The translations under genes were made by a program, and so were the position numbers. From positions 87,114,944 through 87,178,943 of the forward strand of contig CM068838.1 in assembly GCA_028554795.2 (NCBI GenBank): a stretch of DNA of 64,000 nt. The letters are read 5' to 3'. The notes under the pieces were generated by a model. The model was not told the DNA's origin. It ran no database searches and worked only from the letters and a program-made list of their open reading frames with translations. Positions 43,901 to 58,900 of the stretch are shown here, piece by piece. The first letter of the stretch is position 1. Each line of letters opens with the position of its first letter. The stretch is from Sinohyriopsis cumingii (lineage: Eukaryota > Mollusca > Bivalvia > Unionida > Unionidae).

Positions 43901-46900
43901 TATAGAAAGATGGATGAACCAATAACACTATCAGTGTGTAAGACTGTATGCATTCTGTACACATATCTTTGTAGCTGTTAGCCCTAGAAATCCGACTCCG
44001 CTCAACTAAATGAGAAGACAAAAAGAATCCAAGTTATATAACACACCTAACTCAACATGAATATTCCTGCTTCAAACATATTACCTGACCTGACACATCT
44101 GCTAAATGTTATTGTTTAAGCCAAAAGAAGCAACAAATTAATTATAGCCTCAAGCTTTTTGAAAAACAAATACTTGTAGTGGTTACTTACTTTAGTACTA
44201 CTTCAATCCCACCAAGTAAGTCGAGCTCGATTCCTGTCTTGACCTCATCCTGAAAACCCTCTAACCCTAAAATACGACATTAAAAACAAGATGAGACTCA
44301 TAGTACACACAATTTGTAAGAAACAATGAATGTGAAGATAAAATATTAGGTTCATCATTTTCCAATTTTCACTTCATGCATTTTCCAGTGAGACAAAAAC
44401 AACAAAGTTAAACATGTTACCATTTTTATTACCAAACAACTATCATTTTGTTGCTGTCTTTCAAGTATTTCATGAACTGTTTTATTGATAAGATCATTTT
44501 TAGATGGGAACAAAAGATGAAATATGTGTGCTGAATTAAAGAGTGGAAATATATTGGAGGCATGTAGACACAAACTGATCCTGCGTGTTGTGCTGTATAC
44601 ACACCAGTCTAAAATTACTGATTTTCTCTGGGGAGACAACTCCATCTCCAAGCGCTATGAATAGGTAGTGAGAGTATCAATTGCATGGAAATAAAAAGCA
44701 AATGGCAAAATCCTAACAAGACTTCTCAGTAAGGTACTTGATATAGTTCTTTAAATTAGGTGAACTCTGAATAAGCTTAACAAAATATTATGTATTGCTT
44801 TTGTCTACTTGAAAAGCATGGATTTAATAAGTTCAGAAGTGTGATTTGAGAATAATTAAGTGAAGGCAGATATGTTCAACTAATAAGTTTTTAAAGTACA
44901 TTTAGACCATAATTACATCAAGTACAGTTTCACAAACTACCATTCCAAAAGACCCATCGGGATTAAGAGCTTCTTTCTAGATCTCTAAACCTGATATTAT
45001 CTTTTGGGATTTTCTCAACAGACGTATAGACACATCACTCTCAGTACTGCTCTTTACACATTGAAGAACTCAAAAGGTCTGAGTCTTCAGAGTAAAACAG
45101 TCTATATTTAGAATGAATTTTTACAGTCACATGCAAATAATGCAGATTTAGACATGTTATATAAAAGTTATATAAAAATTTAGACCAGGAATATTCTTGT
45201 ATTTTCATCGCTTAAATAATTTTATGACAAATATGAATGAACATCCATCCCATTGAGAATATTATAATTCTATTTCAAAAGACCTCAGGCAAAAGGGATA
45301 TCACTTGTCCAAAGCATCAATAGATCCATTTTACATGGTGATGGCAATAATCTCCCCAGTCACCATACTCAACTTAAAACAACTCATGTCCAACTGATGT
45401 AATCGTTCTGTTCTGCGTTTTTTTCTTCTTCAAGAATCTGAATTCCCCTTTATATTTCTATACTTTTGGTTTAACTATTTTAAGAGACTTATTGTCACTT
45501 TTGCAATCAATGTGTTTCTGCTTGTTGAACACCATTTCTAGAAAATACTGTCAGCAACAGCTTGATCATGCAGGCATTTTGCATCAAATGTATGTGCTCT
45601 TTAAACCACTGAGGTAACTTTAGTCCAGCCGATTCCATTGACTCCAATACCCAGATCTGGATCAAACACAGTCAAGCCAGTATCTGGATTTGACCAAAAT
45701 GATTGAATTTTTGTAATCTTTACTATTATTCCTTAAGTCCATTTCAGCAAGACTAAATTCAAATTATATGGGTCTAGAATGAGTGCAAGACAGCTGAAGC
45801 TACTAATATACATAGTAAAAAGTAATATTAAGCATGACAATACCCCAAAAGTTGTTTTGGGCTGTTCCAATAAAACACACCTGGGACCCAGTGAAGGCAC
45901 ATTTGATGTGGGGTACTCACCCAAAGATACAATTTAGAATTCTCTTATCATTTTAATATGAACTCAATGAAATTAAAGTACCCTGGCATATATTTTTTAA
46001 ACACTGCCTTCCCCTGGTACCATGTATGTTTAAATGGAACTACCCTAATAAGCAAGCACCAAAATTTAATCATTCTTCCTTGTATTAACTTTAGTCTTCA
46101 TATCAACATTTGTTTTATTTTATCAAATGTTTCTTACAAACATTCTGTTCATACAAAAAGAGACCAAAGTGATAAGAGAAACCCCTCTACTATGGCTGAT
46201 GAGATAACAATAAAACAAATGCATTAAGTATTGCAATATCACAAAACAAAGGTACATATGACAATTTCATTTCAAACTTGTAAGAGAATAAGAGAATTCA
46301 TTTAAAACCTACCATTAAGAGGGTTTTCAAAGCGAATGGTGTGAGTCCATTTATCAACTCCCATCACAAGCTGAAATTGACATGGGTCAAACCGCATGAA
46401 GGACTTCATGGATTTGTGGAACATAGCTATCTTCACACTGAAACAACACTCAACTCCCAAGCACATCTCATCAAATTTGCACCGCAAACCCTCTGGCATT
46501 GTCAGAGACATCAGAGGGCAGCCTGAAAAACAAATCAGATTTGACACAATTAGTATTTAATCTTCAACAGACTGAAATAGCTGACTCAGCATAAATTTGT
46601 CCAATCTCTCATGCATACCTATCTAAAGTGGAAGCAGTAAAACTAATCTTTATGACAGGAAATCCACCAATAATTTTCTCAGACTCAAATAAAAAATTTT
46701 GTCAAGTAATATAAATGAAAAAACAATTATCTCCTGAACTCATTGTCATTATTTAGTGTCACAGTTATGATATTGGACTGATTATTTTCCTTTCGAATTT
46801 GTAATTGCTGACCAATCTGATTCAATTTCAAAACATTCATGAATTATAAATGGGGAATTTTATTACACCTCAGGTATGCTTCTAAATTCAAATAACCATT

Positions 46901-49900
46901 AGTTCTGAGGCCCAGTACATATAAAACTAAAATACTACAAGTTGTGCTCAAACATACTATTGTCCAGTGCTGTGAGGTTCCCTATTAACTCGTCTCTAGA
47001 TCCTATGGGATCTATGCCTTGCTTCTGCAACTCCATTTGTAGCTGTTCATCAGTCATTTGAGACAGGCTGATACAAGGTTCATCATCGATAATATCCTGC
47101 AGTAAATCCAAGGTTTAATAGTTGATTTATCGTGATATTCCAAAAACAAATTTTACATTTTTGGCTACTATTTTAGTTTCATGGAACTTAACCTGCAATG
47201 TGGTCATCGGCCATTCCATGAATATTCAATGAAAGTCATAGGATACATTCTCTTACTAGATCCCACTATGTTATCAAATTTATCTACAGTAAATAATTTT
47301 AATAACATACAATTTTCAAATCTTCAGTAAATGTGGCACACAAGATTACAATTTTCCTAATACAATATGCTCACTAAATCTGCTTCGCATAAGAATGAAG
47401 TTTTCTTAAAATTAAATTGTCTCTCTAGATTTCAAAACAAGATATTTTTACAGCATATTTAAAGGTCACCGGCCACCTATTTTGTACAAACGTGTGTTGT
47501 TATTATTATAGTTATAAACAAAACGCATTGGTTATGTATGCACACCATAAAAATGTTTAATTAGACTTAAAACTCCGCTTTATAAAATGAAAAAATTATT
47601 TGGCAATCTCCGTAAACAATCGGTAAAATTCCGCGTGCCAAAACCAGATATGACGTACATTTATCCCTTCTATTCAACCTAGCCATTCAAGTGCTTAATT
47701 TCCCCACGTAAATGTCTATGTGATATTGCGGACGATCATGCTTTTGTACAGCCAATATGGTGCACTGTGTTGCATACGGATGTAACCAAAAGAGTGATGA
47801 TGGGGAAAAGCGTTCTTTCTTTTTCCGAAAAACCATGTTTACCAGAAAAAAGTGTATTTAATCTGTGGGATCGAATAGGGGAGGGATGGGAAAGTTGTTA
47901 TCATTTATGCTGGATTATAGTGAATTTGGCCCAAAGAAAATTCGGCCCAACTCGAAATACATTTCGGCCAACTTAACAATAGTTTGTACATTCTTTCTCT
48001 TCAGCAAAAAAGTAGATGCTATGTAAGATAGGTTTTAGGAAAAAAACTAAATTTAAACAAACTATTTTGATATTCTTTTAAAGAAAATAATCATACTTCA
48101 TAACGTACATATTTATGAGAGAAAACACAAACTGACATATCTTGCTTGTCCTAATTAAAATATTTATATACACTTTTTATGCTAACAAATATATGCATCT
48201 GCACAACGACATTCTCAGTTTAAGTCTTCCAGTCAAATTATCAATAATCATTTATAAAATAAAAATACATAACAGATAATATTCTACATAATATGTATAC
48301 ATTTTGCTAAGGGTACTGTACATGAGATATTATAACAAATATACTTAATTTTAGGCTTCACGTTGTAACACAGCTGCATACAATACATACTAGATTACAC
48401 GAGAGAGAGAATAATGTTGAGCATTTTGTCAGTATTTAGTTGCTGCGATATGAAGCTCTTACCAGTTAATTTTATTGTTTGTTTTTATTTTTTAAGTTTT
48501 CTTAGTGTTTGCACGCATAAACTGAAAGCTTGTCATTACTGATCAATATCGTCAATCATATTTGCTCCATTATTCCGTACAAATTAGAAAGGAAATAATT
48601 TTGTGTTTAATTTGTTTCCCCACACACACACACAAACACACACACAGAGTACAAAATAAATTGATAAACATACACTTGTTTGAAAATAAAATGAAAGAAA
48701 ATAACCTTGCATTGTTATCATATATTCCTTCTTTTTTCATCATGCGAAAATTATTTTTAAAAAATATATATCCACGAACTCCGTTTATGTAGCGGATGCC
48801 AGCGTGCATATGCATCCTTAGTGTAGTGTGTATCGCTTATGTCAAATAACAAAATCGCAAATGAGATGAAAGTATCACCTGATTGCTTGAAGGCACCTGC
48901 CATTTACGCATGATAAGTTACTTCTTGCAAACTGACCCAGATTGTATTGTATCCAGGTTAACTATAAATCAGTGTCTCGCAAATAAAAAAAAAATCATTA
49001 TTTTAAAATACATTCAATGTGAGTGCAAATGATTATCTTTTTGCTAGCATGGGTTACAAAAGTATTATTAAAGCAAGTTATTATTGTGTATAATATTTGC
49101 CCTGCAAACATCAATTATGATTACGTATGGCAAACAAATAGAAGCCCAGGTGATAAACACAAATGGCATGGAGCAATAAACTCATTGTTTAAACTTACTG
49201 ACAGGATATCAAATACATAGGTTATTTTATTACAATGCAAACCAACTCCGGAAACGTGACTTTGGTATCTTTTTAGTGTGTCGATTTTTTCTTCTGAAAT
49301 CGGCCAACAAAAGGAAGTCAAGTTTGGTTTCTTTGTATTCTTAAAGTGTGCCGATTTCTTTCATATTTTTTTTAAATAAAGTCTGCCGACACAGGGAAGC
49401 CAGCATTGATTCTTTTTACCTGTATTAACAGGAATTTTCAAAATAAATTGAAACAATGGAAGTTTTCAAAACGACACAATCTAGTGCACCGTGCACGCAT
49501 ACCGATATACGGCTGAACAGTAAGCTAGTTTTCATTAGTTTCATCTAAAATATTCCCTATCTATAGTTTATAGTTTTATTTTTCGACAACAAGAAGCATG
49601 TACTTCGTCTTGTAGGGATAAATGTACGTTATTTCAGATTGCGTCCTCTATAGGTGGGAAATCATAACTAAGGGGATGTAACAGCGTTGTATACTTCTAT
49701 TTAGAGTAATTAAATTATTATTTCTTCTTTACACTTGATAATTTGTTTGTTTTTTTGGTGCAAGTTTAACTATTTTTAATCATGTAATGCAAATCTGATA
49801 TAAATAGGAAAATGTTGGAGTATGGCCGGTGACCTTTAACTAAACCAAATTGTTACCTTGACCATAATCATCACTTCAGCCATTTTATTCTTGCTTTCTA

Positions 49901-52900
49901 CCATGCCCAGGTTATCCAAAAATTCAATAATTTGACCAAGCTTCAGGCGTTTTATGGAGAATTTGCTCAGGAAAGCTCCAATACTGTCAACCAAAGTTGA
50001 AATGCCTCCTGAAATTATTCAGAAAATAGTACATAATTAGTTTCCAGTTGTAAGTTCTGCTAGTCTTTATACAATAGTCATATTTTACTGTTGTTTAGAT
50101 CATATTACTAAAGGGTCATTTAACTGCAGAGTAATAATAATGTTCTCTACTTTCTTATTCAAACGATAGATACATAGATGTGATCCTGCACACACCAGTT
50201 TGTCTTATAGCGGAAATCTACTGGCTTTAAATATCAAAAGATTAATGATAGGTAAAAAGAGGAAAAAGAAGAAAAAGATAATCTTATGCATTCTGTCCAC
50301 ACATTATAGAAACCAACTAGAACCAGTCTACAAGGGACCAGAACTGTTCCACCAATGCAATGACTGGTACAATGATGCATGCTGAAATGTGAACAATTGC
50401 TAACATGTATACAAAACAAACTGTAAACTGACCACCCTATTGTGATGATGTTTTATGAGTTGTTACACTAAAGCATTCAAAGGTAGTCTAAAATGACATT
50501 TTAGTCTTTGACTAAAATTTGTCTGACCTTTGGTGGAGACAAGATAAAATGGAAGACCATCCCAAAAACTATTTTGGCAACTGCACTTTCATAAGTAGCT
50601 TAACTTTGTAAGAGAAATATTTAACGGCAGTATTTATCTTTCTTTTGGTCCATTGATGTCAAAATTCTGAACCATGCACTATATTACAATGTTAAACAAC
50701 TACTAGCTAAGTAAAATTTCAAGTTCAGCAGTGCTTCGAAATCAGAGTTCAAGTGTTTTCAGACAAGTAGGAAAGGTTCTGAGTTTGCATTATGTGCTTC
50801 ATGCAAAGTGGAGGAAGAATGGTATCACCATGCATATGCTGACACCATCACATAGAGGCAATGATCCTTCTGAACAAGCACACTCACTCCGAAAGCCTCA
50901 TCTGAGGTTGGATCAAAAGTGGATAAATTGGCCTTCAGAAACTTTATTTGCAAATTTTGTGGCAGAACACAATTTAACATTCCTCACTGCAGGTCATGTT
51001 ACTAAACTGGTTAAAGTTAAGCTCCAGAATCAGAGACAGCACACAAATTTTCATCTCAATATATAAAGACAAAGCACACGGTCACTCAAGTCACAGCCCA
51101 AATCTTGGGTAGAAAAGTGAAAATATGTGTGGGATTCCAACGTTCTGTGTCTTGACTGAAAATACAAGGTGACCAAAAATGCATTTTTCTTTTCAATCCT
51201 TTTAAAACACATATAATTTATGTTCATGAAAAATTTGCAAGTTTAGAAGCCATTAAAGTGATCAAATTTTCAAAATCTACCAATCTGATGTCCTGTTTCT
51301 ATCATATGTATTAAGATGTATAGAGGATCATAAATAAGTGGTACATGTAATGAAATTTAAGATCTAAATAATTTCATCTTATACATTTACATTATAATAA
51401 ACATGCTTGCAGCAAGTCAAATACTGTACGATTTAACATATATTGTACTCTATAACATGGATACATACAGAATCTTACAAAAAGTATTGGGGCCCCAAGT
51501 GGCCGAGTGGTCTAAAGTGCTCTCCATTACAGATCACTGCCATCTCACCTCTGTCTGCGTGGGTTCAAGTCTAGGATTCGGCCAATGTGGGTATGTGAGA
51601 AAGCTTGCCTGTAGCTTCTTGTGGGTCGTTGGTTCTTCCTGTGGTTTTCCCAGGTTCTTCCTCCACCATTAATAATGGCTGCCATGCATAGCCTATCGTG
51701 TGCTGAAAAATGGCGTTAAACCCCACAACAACAACAAGAACAACAACAAAAAGTAGTTATTATATATGTAAGGTATAAAATTCAATACACCACAGGTTAT
51801 TTGTAGCACGTGGCATAATGCACTATTCAATGAGTTAATGATTTTACCACAATTATTCATGTTAGTATGTGATGTTTTAAAGTGTTAAGCCACAGTGTGT
51901 CTTATAATTATTACCATAAGATGTCATGAAACTCGTAAACACAAACCTTACAACCTCCCCGCCAAACTTTGTCTAGACATGTAAATTAGTATTAAAAACA
52001 TATTGCCAAAAACAAATTTAAGATATATATCAGCATGACATAATACTAAGTCCATTACAAAAAGTCTTTAATTGAGAAACCCATGTCAACATGACTTTCC
52101 ATTCAGGAAGTTTGTATAGTGATAACAAGATTATAAAGACTGTTACCATGGTGACCATAATGGGCATCAGACTGGTACACTTTTCATACTGGACAAACTT
52201 AACATTATAAGAAGTCTTCTAGCAAAAATCGCTGAAGATATGACATTCCACTTAGGAGGAGTAGTCATAACAAGATGTTAAAAATGGAGATCATACCGAC
52301 TATCAGATCTGCAAAATTTTCATTTAGGATCAATTAGACATTATAAAAGTCTTCAGGTGAAAACCTCATGTCGATATGCAACACATATATGATATCTAAG
52401 ATGCATCATTTTTAAGTAGGACCAACTAAACCTAGGCTTAATGAGAGTGCAAAATTTCATGGCAATCCTCCAAGTAGTTTAGGCAGAACTGGCAATCAAA
52501 AACTTATGCTTAAGGACACAAGGATGACAGAGAAAAGACCACCCAATAAGCTCTTATGGTATATGACCAACAGAGCTAAATACGAGGATGTGTTCAAAAT
52601 ACAGAGTTGCCAACTGAGAGTATGCTTATCAAGAACCCTAGTGCCAATTTATCAGAGTTTAAGCATCATGTATGGAATGGGTAATACATCCTTTGAAAAA
52701 AAATCAAACTTCCTGTCGAGTCATACCTGCATAGTCAGTAAAAATTTATGTCACATGATATTAAATATGTATCCATTTCTCCAAAGCTGATGCCCAGAAT
52801 TCCTTGCACATTTCAGCAAACCAGTAACCATAACCATTAGGTTTCTTCATCACCTGTTGGCATCTTTCTTTTCTTTTCATCTGTTTCCATTTTTCACAAA

Positions 52901-55900
52901 TTTCATCTAACTGACTGGTTTCTTGTTAATACATCCTGCTTTTTACATTGAAAACCATATTCTAAGTAACATTCTAAGATCCTGGTGCTGAAGTATTCAT
53001 CTCCCTACTTGTGTCCACTCAGAAAACTCCCATTAAAAATTATATCCCATCAAAATAGTAGTTTCTAGATGATTTAACAAGAGTCATACAATAGTACCTG
53101 CAGATATGATGTGAAATGTTCCTACATTCAATTTCTTCATGATTTCTGCAAAATCTGCATTAAATGCTGCAATTTCATACTCTGTGTCAGACCTACTTTG
53201 ACAACAGAATTCTGGTGATAACTGAATGTACAGTTTTTTTAAGAAGTAGAAGAAAAGTTTAAATGGATCCTGCAATCAGAAAGCATGTAACATTTAGATG
53301 TGTTAAAATAAGGGACAGCCTACCTAATATGCTCCGAACTGCAGTGCGTTTCCCAAGGCGCCCAGACCGAGACCTACCAATGCTCTTCACTTTGGAAAAC
53401 AATTTATTTGTTTCTGGAAAAAAAAAGAGGACATGTTAGCAATATCTCAGAGACTTACAAAACTAGGTGTGTCCATACAAAGACACCTCCAAGATTATGA
53501 TGCAATTAAAGGACAAAGTTCTAGATAAAGCAGGGGTCCTATACTCTGACTATACATCCCCGTTTGTTTGTACCCCCTACCGATATCAATTACAAAAACG
53601 TTTAATGTGATAAAAAGTGCACAGAACTAAGTCAACAGAATCACAGATTTGTAATTTCTAACCTGACTGTGACCAGAATGGCACTAATACAGGCATCCCT
53701 TGCACCTTTCATGCTTAACTGACTTTCCATACTAACATGGCACCATACTGCATACACTATGGGCTAGTTTATTTCTATCAGACAACATAATGACATAGTT
53801 GATCCTATTCGGTAACTGACAGATAATTCCGTAAATTACCATTATGTCGAGAATTTCGTATTATATCTCTTTGCACACATGAACACAGAAATTAAACCAC
53901 TTGTTAAATCCATGTGAAAGGCAAATCTGTTATTGTCATTCTTTTCCTTTGCTTGATTCAACATTGTAAATTTCGGAAGCAGACAACATATGTATGTACA
54001 TTGGTAGTCATGCACACACCCCTTTGCTGGAAATCGACTTGTCCAGGAAATGGAAATGGATCTTGAGCATGTCCGTTTATTATATTGAAAACTTCTGTTA
54101 AGCGAGAAATATGCAGACAAAAACGATGTTTGGGGCACTCTACTCAGTGTGCGGTTAGAAATTGTAAATCACTGAATGAATTAACTAAGTTCCTTGCACA
54201 TTGATCTTAACACGTTTCACCAACAACTACATTCTGCCCATGAACTGTGTTATTATGCAAACTGTAATGCAATGTGAATATGTAAAAAATTGTTGTAGAT
54301 GTAATGAAATATTTCCGGAGTAAAATGAAATCACTGTATTTTCATGACTGACAACGCAAAATATTTCCACTTCACAAGTGAAATATCTCCTCAGGTCTAA
54401 AATTTAAAAAGAACAGATTTTCTTTTTATTATATACTTTCTAAGGCTAAATCCATTGATTTGCAGTGATATTTTTATAAGTTTGGTGCCAATATAATTAA
54501 TAGCTGCATTATTACATCAATAAAAATAAGTTCCAAAATTTTAAAATACATTTATGATAGCATCCTTTTATAAATTTTGTTCATGCATGTAATACTTCAA
54601 ATTGTGCATTTTGTCAAATGAATGACTCATTTCATGTGCAAATAAAGTTATCTTTTTTTTGTTAATGCATTTCTTGTGTGGATTGGTACAGTGACCTTTG
54701 CTGGGGTCAGGGTTTTGTAGATACATAACAAAGGTTGCATCCAACAGATTTCAGAGAATAAAAACTTTAAACTAAAAAATTTAATGATTGTAGGTATACC
54801 TATAAGGATTTTGTTTCTTTATTTTCTTTATATCTATATTCAAGCATAAATTGTCTGGCCTTGGCAAGTTTGCAGTCCAGTTTGATAATAGATACTACAA
54901 ACACTTAATTTAAATCAACATTCACTTATCCACAATTTTTTTATATCATTTGCAAACATGATGATTGTTGTTTTTACGAATTAAACAATTTCATTATGCA
55001 TAGAAGAGAATAACATCTATATGATACTGTATGGGTAACAGTGAATATCAAATAGGAACAGGTTAATGTTCCGGTCACTGACAATCTGCATGATTATTAT
55101 GGAAAACTGATTTTTTTTCAAATAACACCTGAAGCCTACTTATTTTGGTGGAGTTCATTTTCTGGGCATTTGACCACAGCACTTCCCCACTGATTACATA
55201 AATGTATGCACTACCACAGTTCTGACATATTTCAAAATCTGTTCATCCTGAGAGAAAGAAAGCGAAAGAGAGAAAGAGGGAGGGAGGGAGGGAGGGAGGG
55301 AACAGAAGAAAAAATGTAATAGGCATTAATATGGAGATACAAGTCTGAATAACACATATAAAGGCAAATGTATTTCCTCAAAGGGAAAAGAAAGTAGTTC
55401 CAAAAGTGATATCACCACTGTGGTACTAAAAGTGGTATAGTCACTGTGGCAATATCGATTTTCCCCCATGATATATTCCGAAAACTCATTATGAAATGCA
55501 TGATAAAAACATGTATCACAAAACCTTAACCCTAACGATGATGAAGACAATGATACTGTGGCCACTGGAAATACGATACCTATGTCTTGTTATAAGCTAT
55601 CACAAATGAGGCAAAAAGTTTGAACCGAAGATGAATTAAAGAGTAAATGTGCTGTGCAATTTTTATAAACATAATTTATTGGGTATATTATTATCAACTG
55701 TAATAACTACAGTGAAACTATAAATTAGCAAAGATACAGAAAAATTTTTTTTTTATAATGATATCGATATTTAAACTCACCAGTCAATACATGATCTAAG
55801 CATTAGGCTAAAAATTTGAATTTCATAAAATTTGCTCACTCTAACATCTTTCAATTATGACGTCCATTACGTTTCAAAACCAGCTATATTTCCATGATGA

Positions 55901-58900
55901 ACACATTTTTCTAGTCCAAAGAATAATCAGACTAGAGAGGTCTCACTATTAATTCATTTGGGCCTAAGATATTTCTGTTTGGTTATATTTTCAATTACCT
56001 AACAACCCATACAAACCTTTGAAAGATTCACTACTGTAGGAGATAGCCAAATGTGATTTTATAGAACAATCAAGCAAAACTTAAAACAACATAAAAAAAT
56101 TTTTAAAAACAAGTTACTCCTCAAAGTTTCCAAATCTTTTGATGGATCTGCAGAAACATCTAAGTGAGCAACTTCTGGAGGGGTGTCGTTTTCCACATCT
56201 GGGGATGTGTCTTCAGCCTGAGTGCCACCCAGGCCCACAATGAAACCCTCTGCTATCGTCTTGAACTGAAAAATATAATCCACGTTTTTCACAGTTATTG
56301 TGTAAAGATTAAAATCATGCACTCCCCAAAAAAAATGTGTCTGTATTTTGTCTCATCTAATTAAATTAACACAAATCATTAAAAAATGTTTCATTATATA
56401 AGGTATTTCAACACAAAAATATAGATAACTTCCTTCTGAAGATTACTCAATTATGCAAGAGATGAATAGGTTTCTTTTATTCAACACAATATGTTGCCCA
56501 TGCCCTGTATCCAAGCACACATCAGTTTTGATAATGAGGACATTCACTGAGTGAAGTAAATTTATATACATACTGAAGCTATATACCAAATTTGCAAAGG
56601 GTGAGATAAATTGGCATTGATAATAGAAATGTAAAAACTATAAACATTGAAGTTAATTTAGGGTGTGGACCAGTGTATTTATGGATGTATAGACAGATAC
56701 ACATAGATGCAAAAGTGATCTCAAAGTCAAACAGGGTTCTACAAAACATTCATTACTGAATATAATTAAACATTTAAAAGTTAACAACATTACCACCCAA
56801 TTCAGCTTCCAAAACTATTATAGATCACTGTTCAAGGGTTCTACAGGGCAATGTCTGACCTGTGTGATATATGGCTATTTATCAAGGGTTCAACGGGGCA
56901 ATGTCTGAAATGTGTGATATATGGCTATTTATCAAGGGTTCTACGGGGCTATGTCTGACCTGTGTGATATATGGCTTTTTAACAGTTTTGACATTAGCAA
57001 TAATTACAATGCAAACCACCACCACCACCAGTCGGCAGTGATAACTACAGATGATTGTTATCTGATAATGTAGAAAAGACATCTATATGTTAAAAATGTA
57101 AAAGTAATTAAGGCTTTAAACTGAATCAAACTGCAATAGGTACAGTGGAAATTATACCTTCCAAACTAATCTGTAGTCATCACATTTCTGTCTCCACTCT
57201 GGCAGGATCATTTTACGTGACTCAAGGAAGCGAGTTGGGTCCATAGTACCTTCATCAACCCTAATAGCAAAGTGTATGTGGTTCTGTGAGCAGGGAGACT
57301 GTGTAGCTATTCCAATCACTTGGCCAGCTGCCACCTGAAAGTTGACAAACTGATGGACTTAACAAATACGACAAATGTATGCAAGTTATTTCTCTCTTGA
57401 TTTCATATGGGTAAAACAATTCATCAATATAACGATGCATTAATACTTTTGCTGTAATGATACAGATATTGATACAGGAGATGGAGAATCAATACAAAAC
57501 AATACTTACCATAAGTTATTTTAGTCTTCAGCAGCCATGAATAAATTATTATTAGTTTGACTTATTATTCTATAAATATAAAATTCATCACAGACAGTAC
57601 TTGCAGTCCTGAGCACTCTTTTTTCTTAGTTAAAACAAACTAATCCATTTAGAATACTCGTTTGGTGTCTGCAAATTAACATAAAAGTGACATGGTTTGT
57701 AACCTGCCCCCCCCCCCCCAATTCCATGTTCATATACACAAGGAAGTACTTTACTCATAATTTAATAACCACTTTTATGCAAAAATTTCTACAATGAATT
57801 GTATCTGGTCTACTTTGATCGATTTGAAAGCTACACTACTGGTGTGTCACACAGTGACATATGTTACAATGAAATCACTGCTAGTTCCAGTCCAGGTTAA
57901 ATAATAACTACAAATCAGGAATTGTGTAGCTGTGTGACAGACAGGAAGTACTAGCAATGCAACACAGAATCTTCATGCAAAAGTTATTAATTGATATGTA
58001 AAGTGCTTAAACACAGATGCTGTCAGGGTGTGCATTTGTGTGAATCATGCAAAATTTGAACAAATGTGCACACTTGGTGATGCACGAGAACTCCTGCAAA
58101 TTAGTTGCAAGTCCCGCATGTAAAAATATACTCAGCGAAACATAACATTTTTATTTAACTGTTCTTGTCATGACATTTGTGAGCTGTATTTGACATTTTA
58201 TCTGGAGTTTATTGTTTTCACATTTTCATGTTTCCAAATTTCATTGGATTGCATACATTTTTAACGAGTATTAATTATTATGACTGAATACAAAAAGTGC
58301 TTTGAGAAGTAAAAACTACACAAATCAGGTTTAATAGTGCATTTATTAGAATAACATGAGGGTCATTATACAGAGCTTTAAAGTTTAAAATTTATGAAAC
58401 TGCAAATTAAAATGTGATCAATCAACAACCTCACTTTTTTCATAAATGTATCAATTATACATATCGTTTAGCACTATAAGCAATATAAATACCATTGGTA
58501 TTAAATAAACAAGTGATTCTTTACCATTACATACACAACCGCTCTGGTGGCCTAGTGGTTAGAGCGTCCGCCTCGGATGCGGGAGGTCGTGGGTTCGATC
58601 CCCAGCCGAGTCATACCAGAGACTTACAAAATTGGTACTAACAGCTGCCTCGCTTGGCATTCAGCATTAAGAGGTTAGTGTTAGGACTGGTCCGCCTGGT
58701 GTCAGGATAATATGACTGGGTGGGACATCATGCTACAAGTCTGCAGCATGATGCCCCAGTGCTAGACATCACTATAAACTGGCACATTGCAGACATCGTA
58801 GCGATATGACTGAAAAATTGTTAAAGCTACGTTAAAAATCAAAATCACATCACATCACACCATTACATACAGTAAAGGATATGGGGGGTCACTTTGAATA

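Noticed and set aside
47463-49835. piggyBac assignment for the TTAA element
   Set aside because: The THAP fragment fits Kolobok and no piggyBac transposase motif is present.
58541-58615. A tRNA gene
   Set aside because: The tRNA-like sequence continues straight into the SINE body and tail and the whole is flanked by target duplications.
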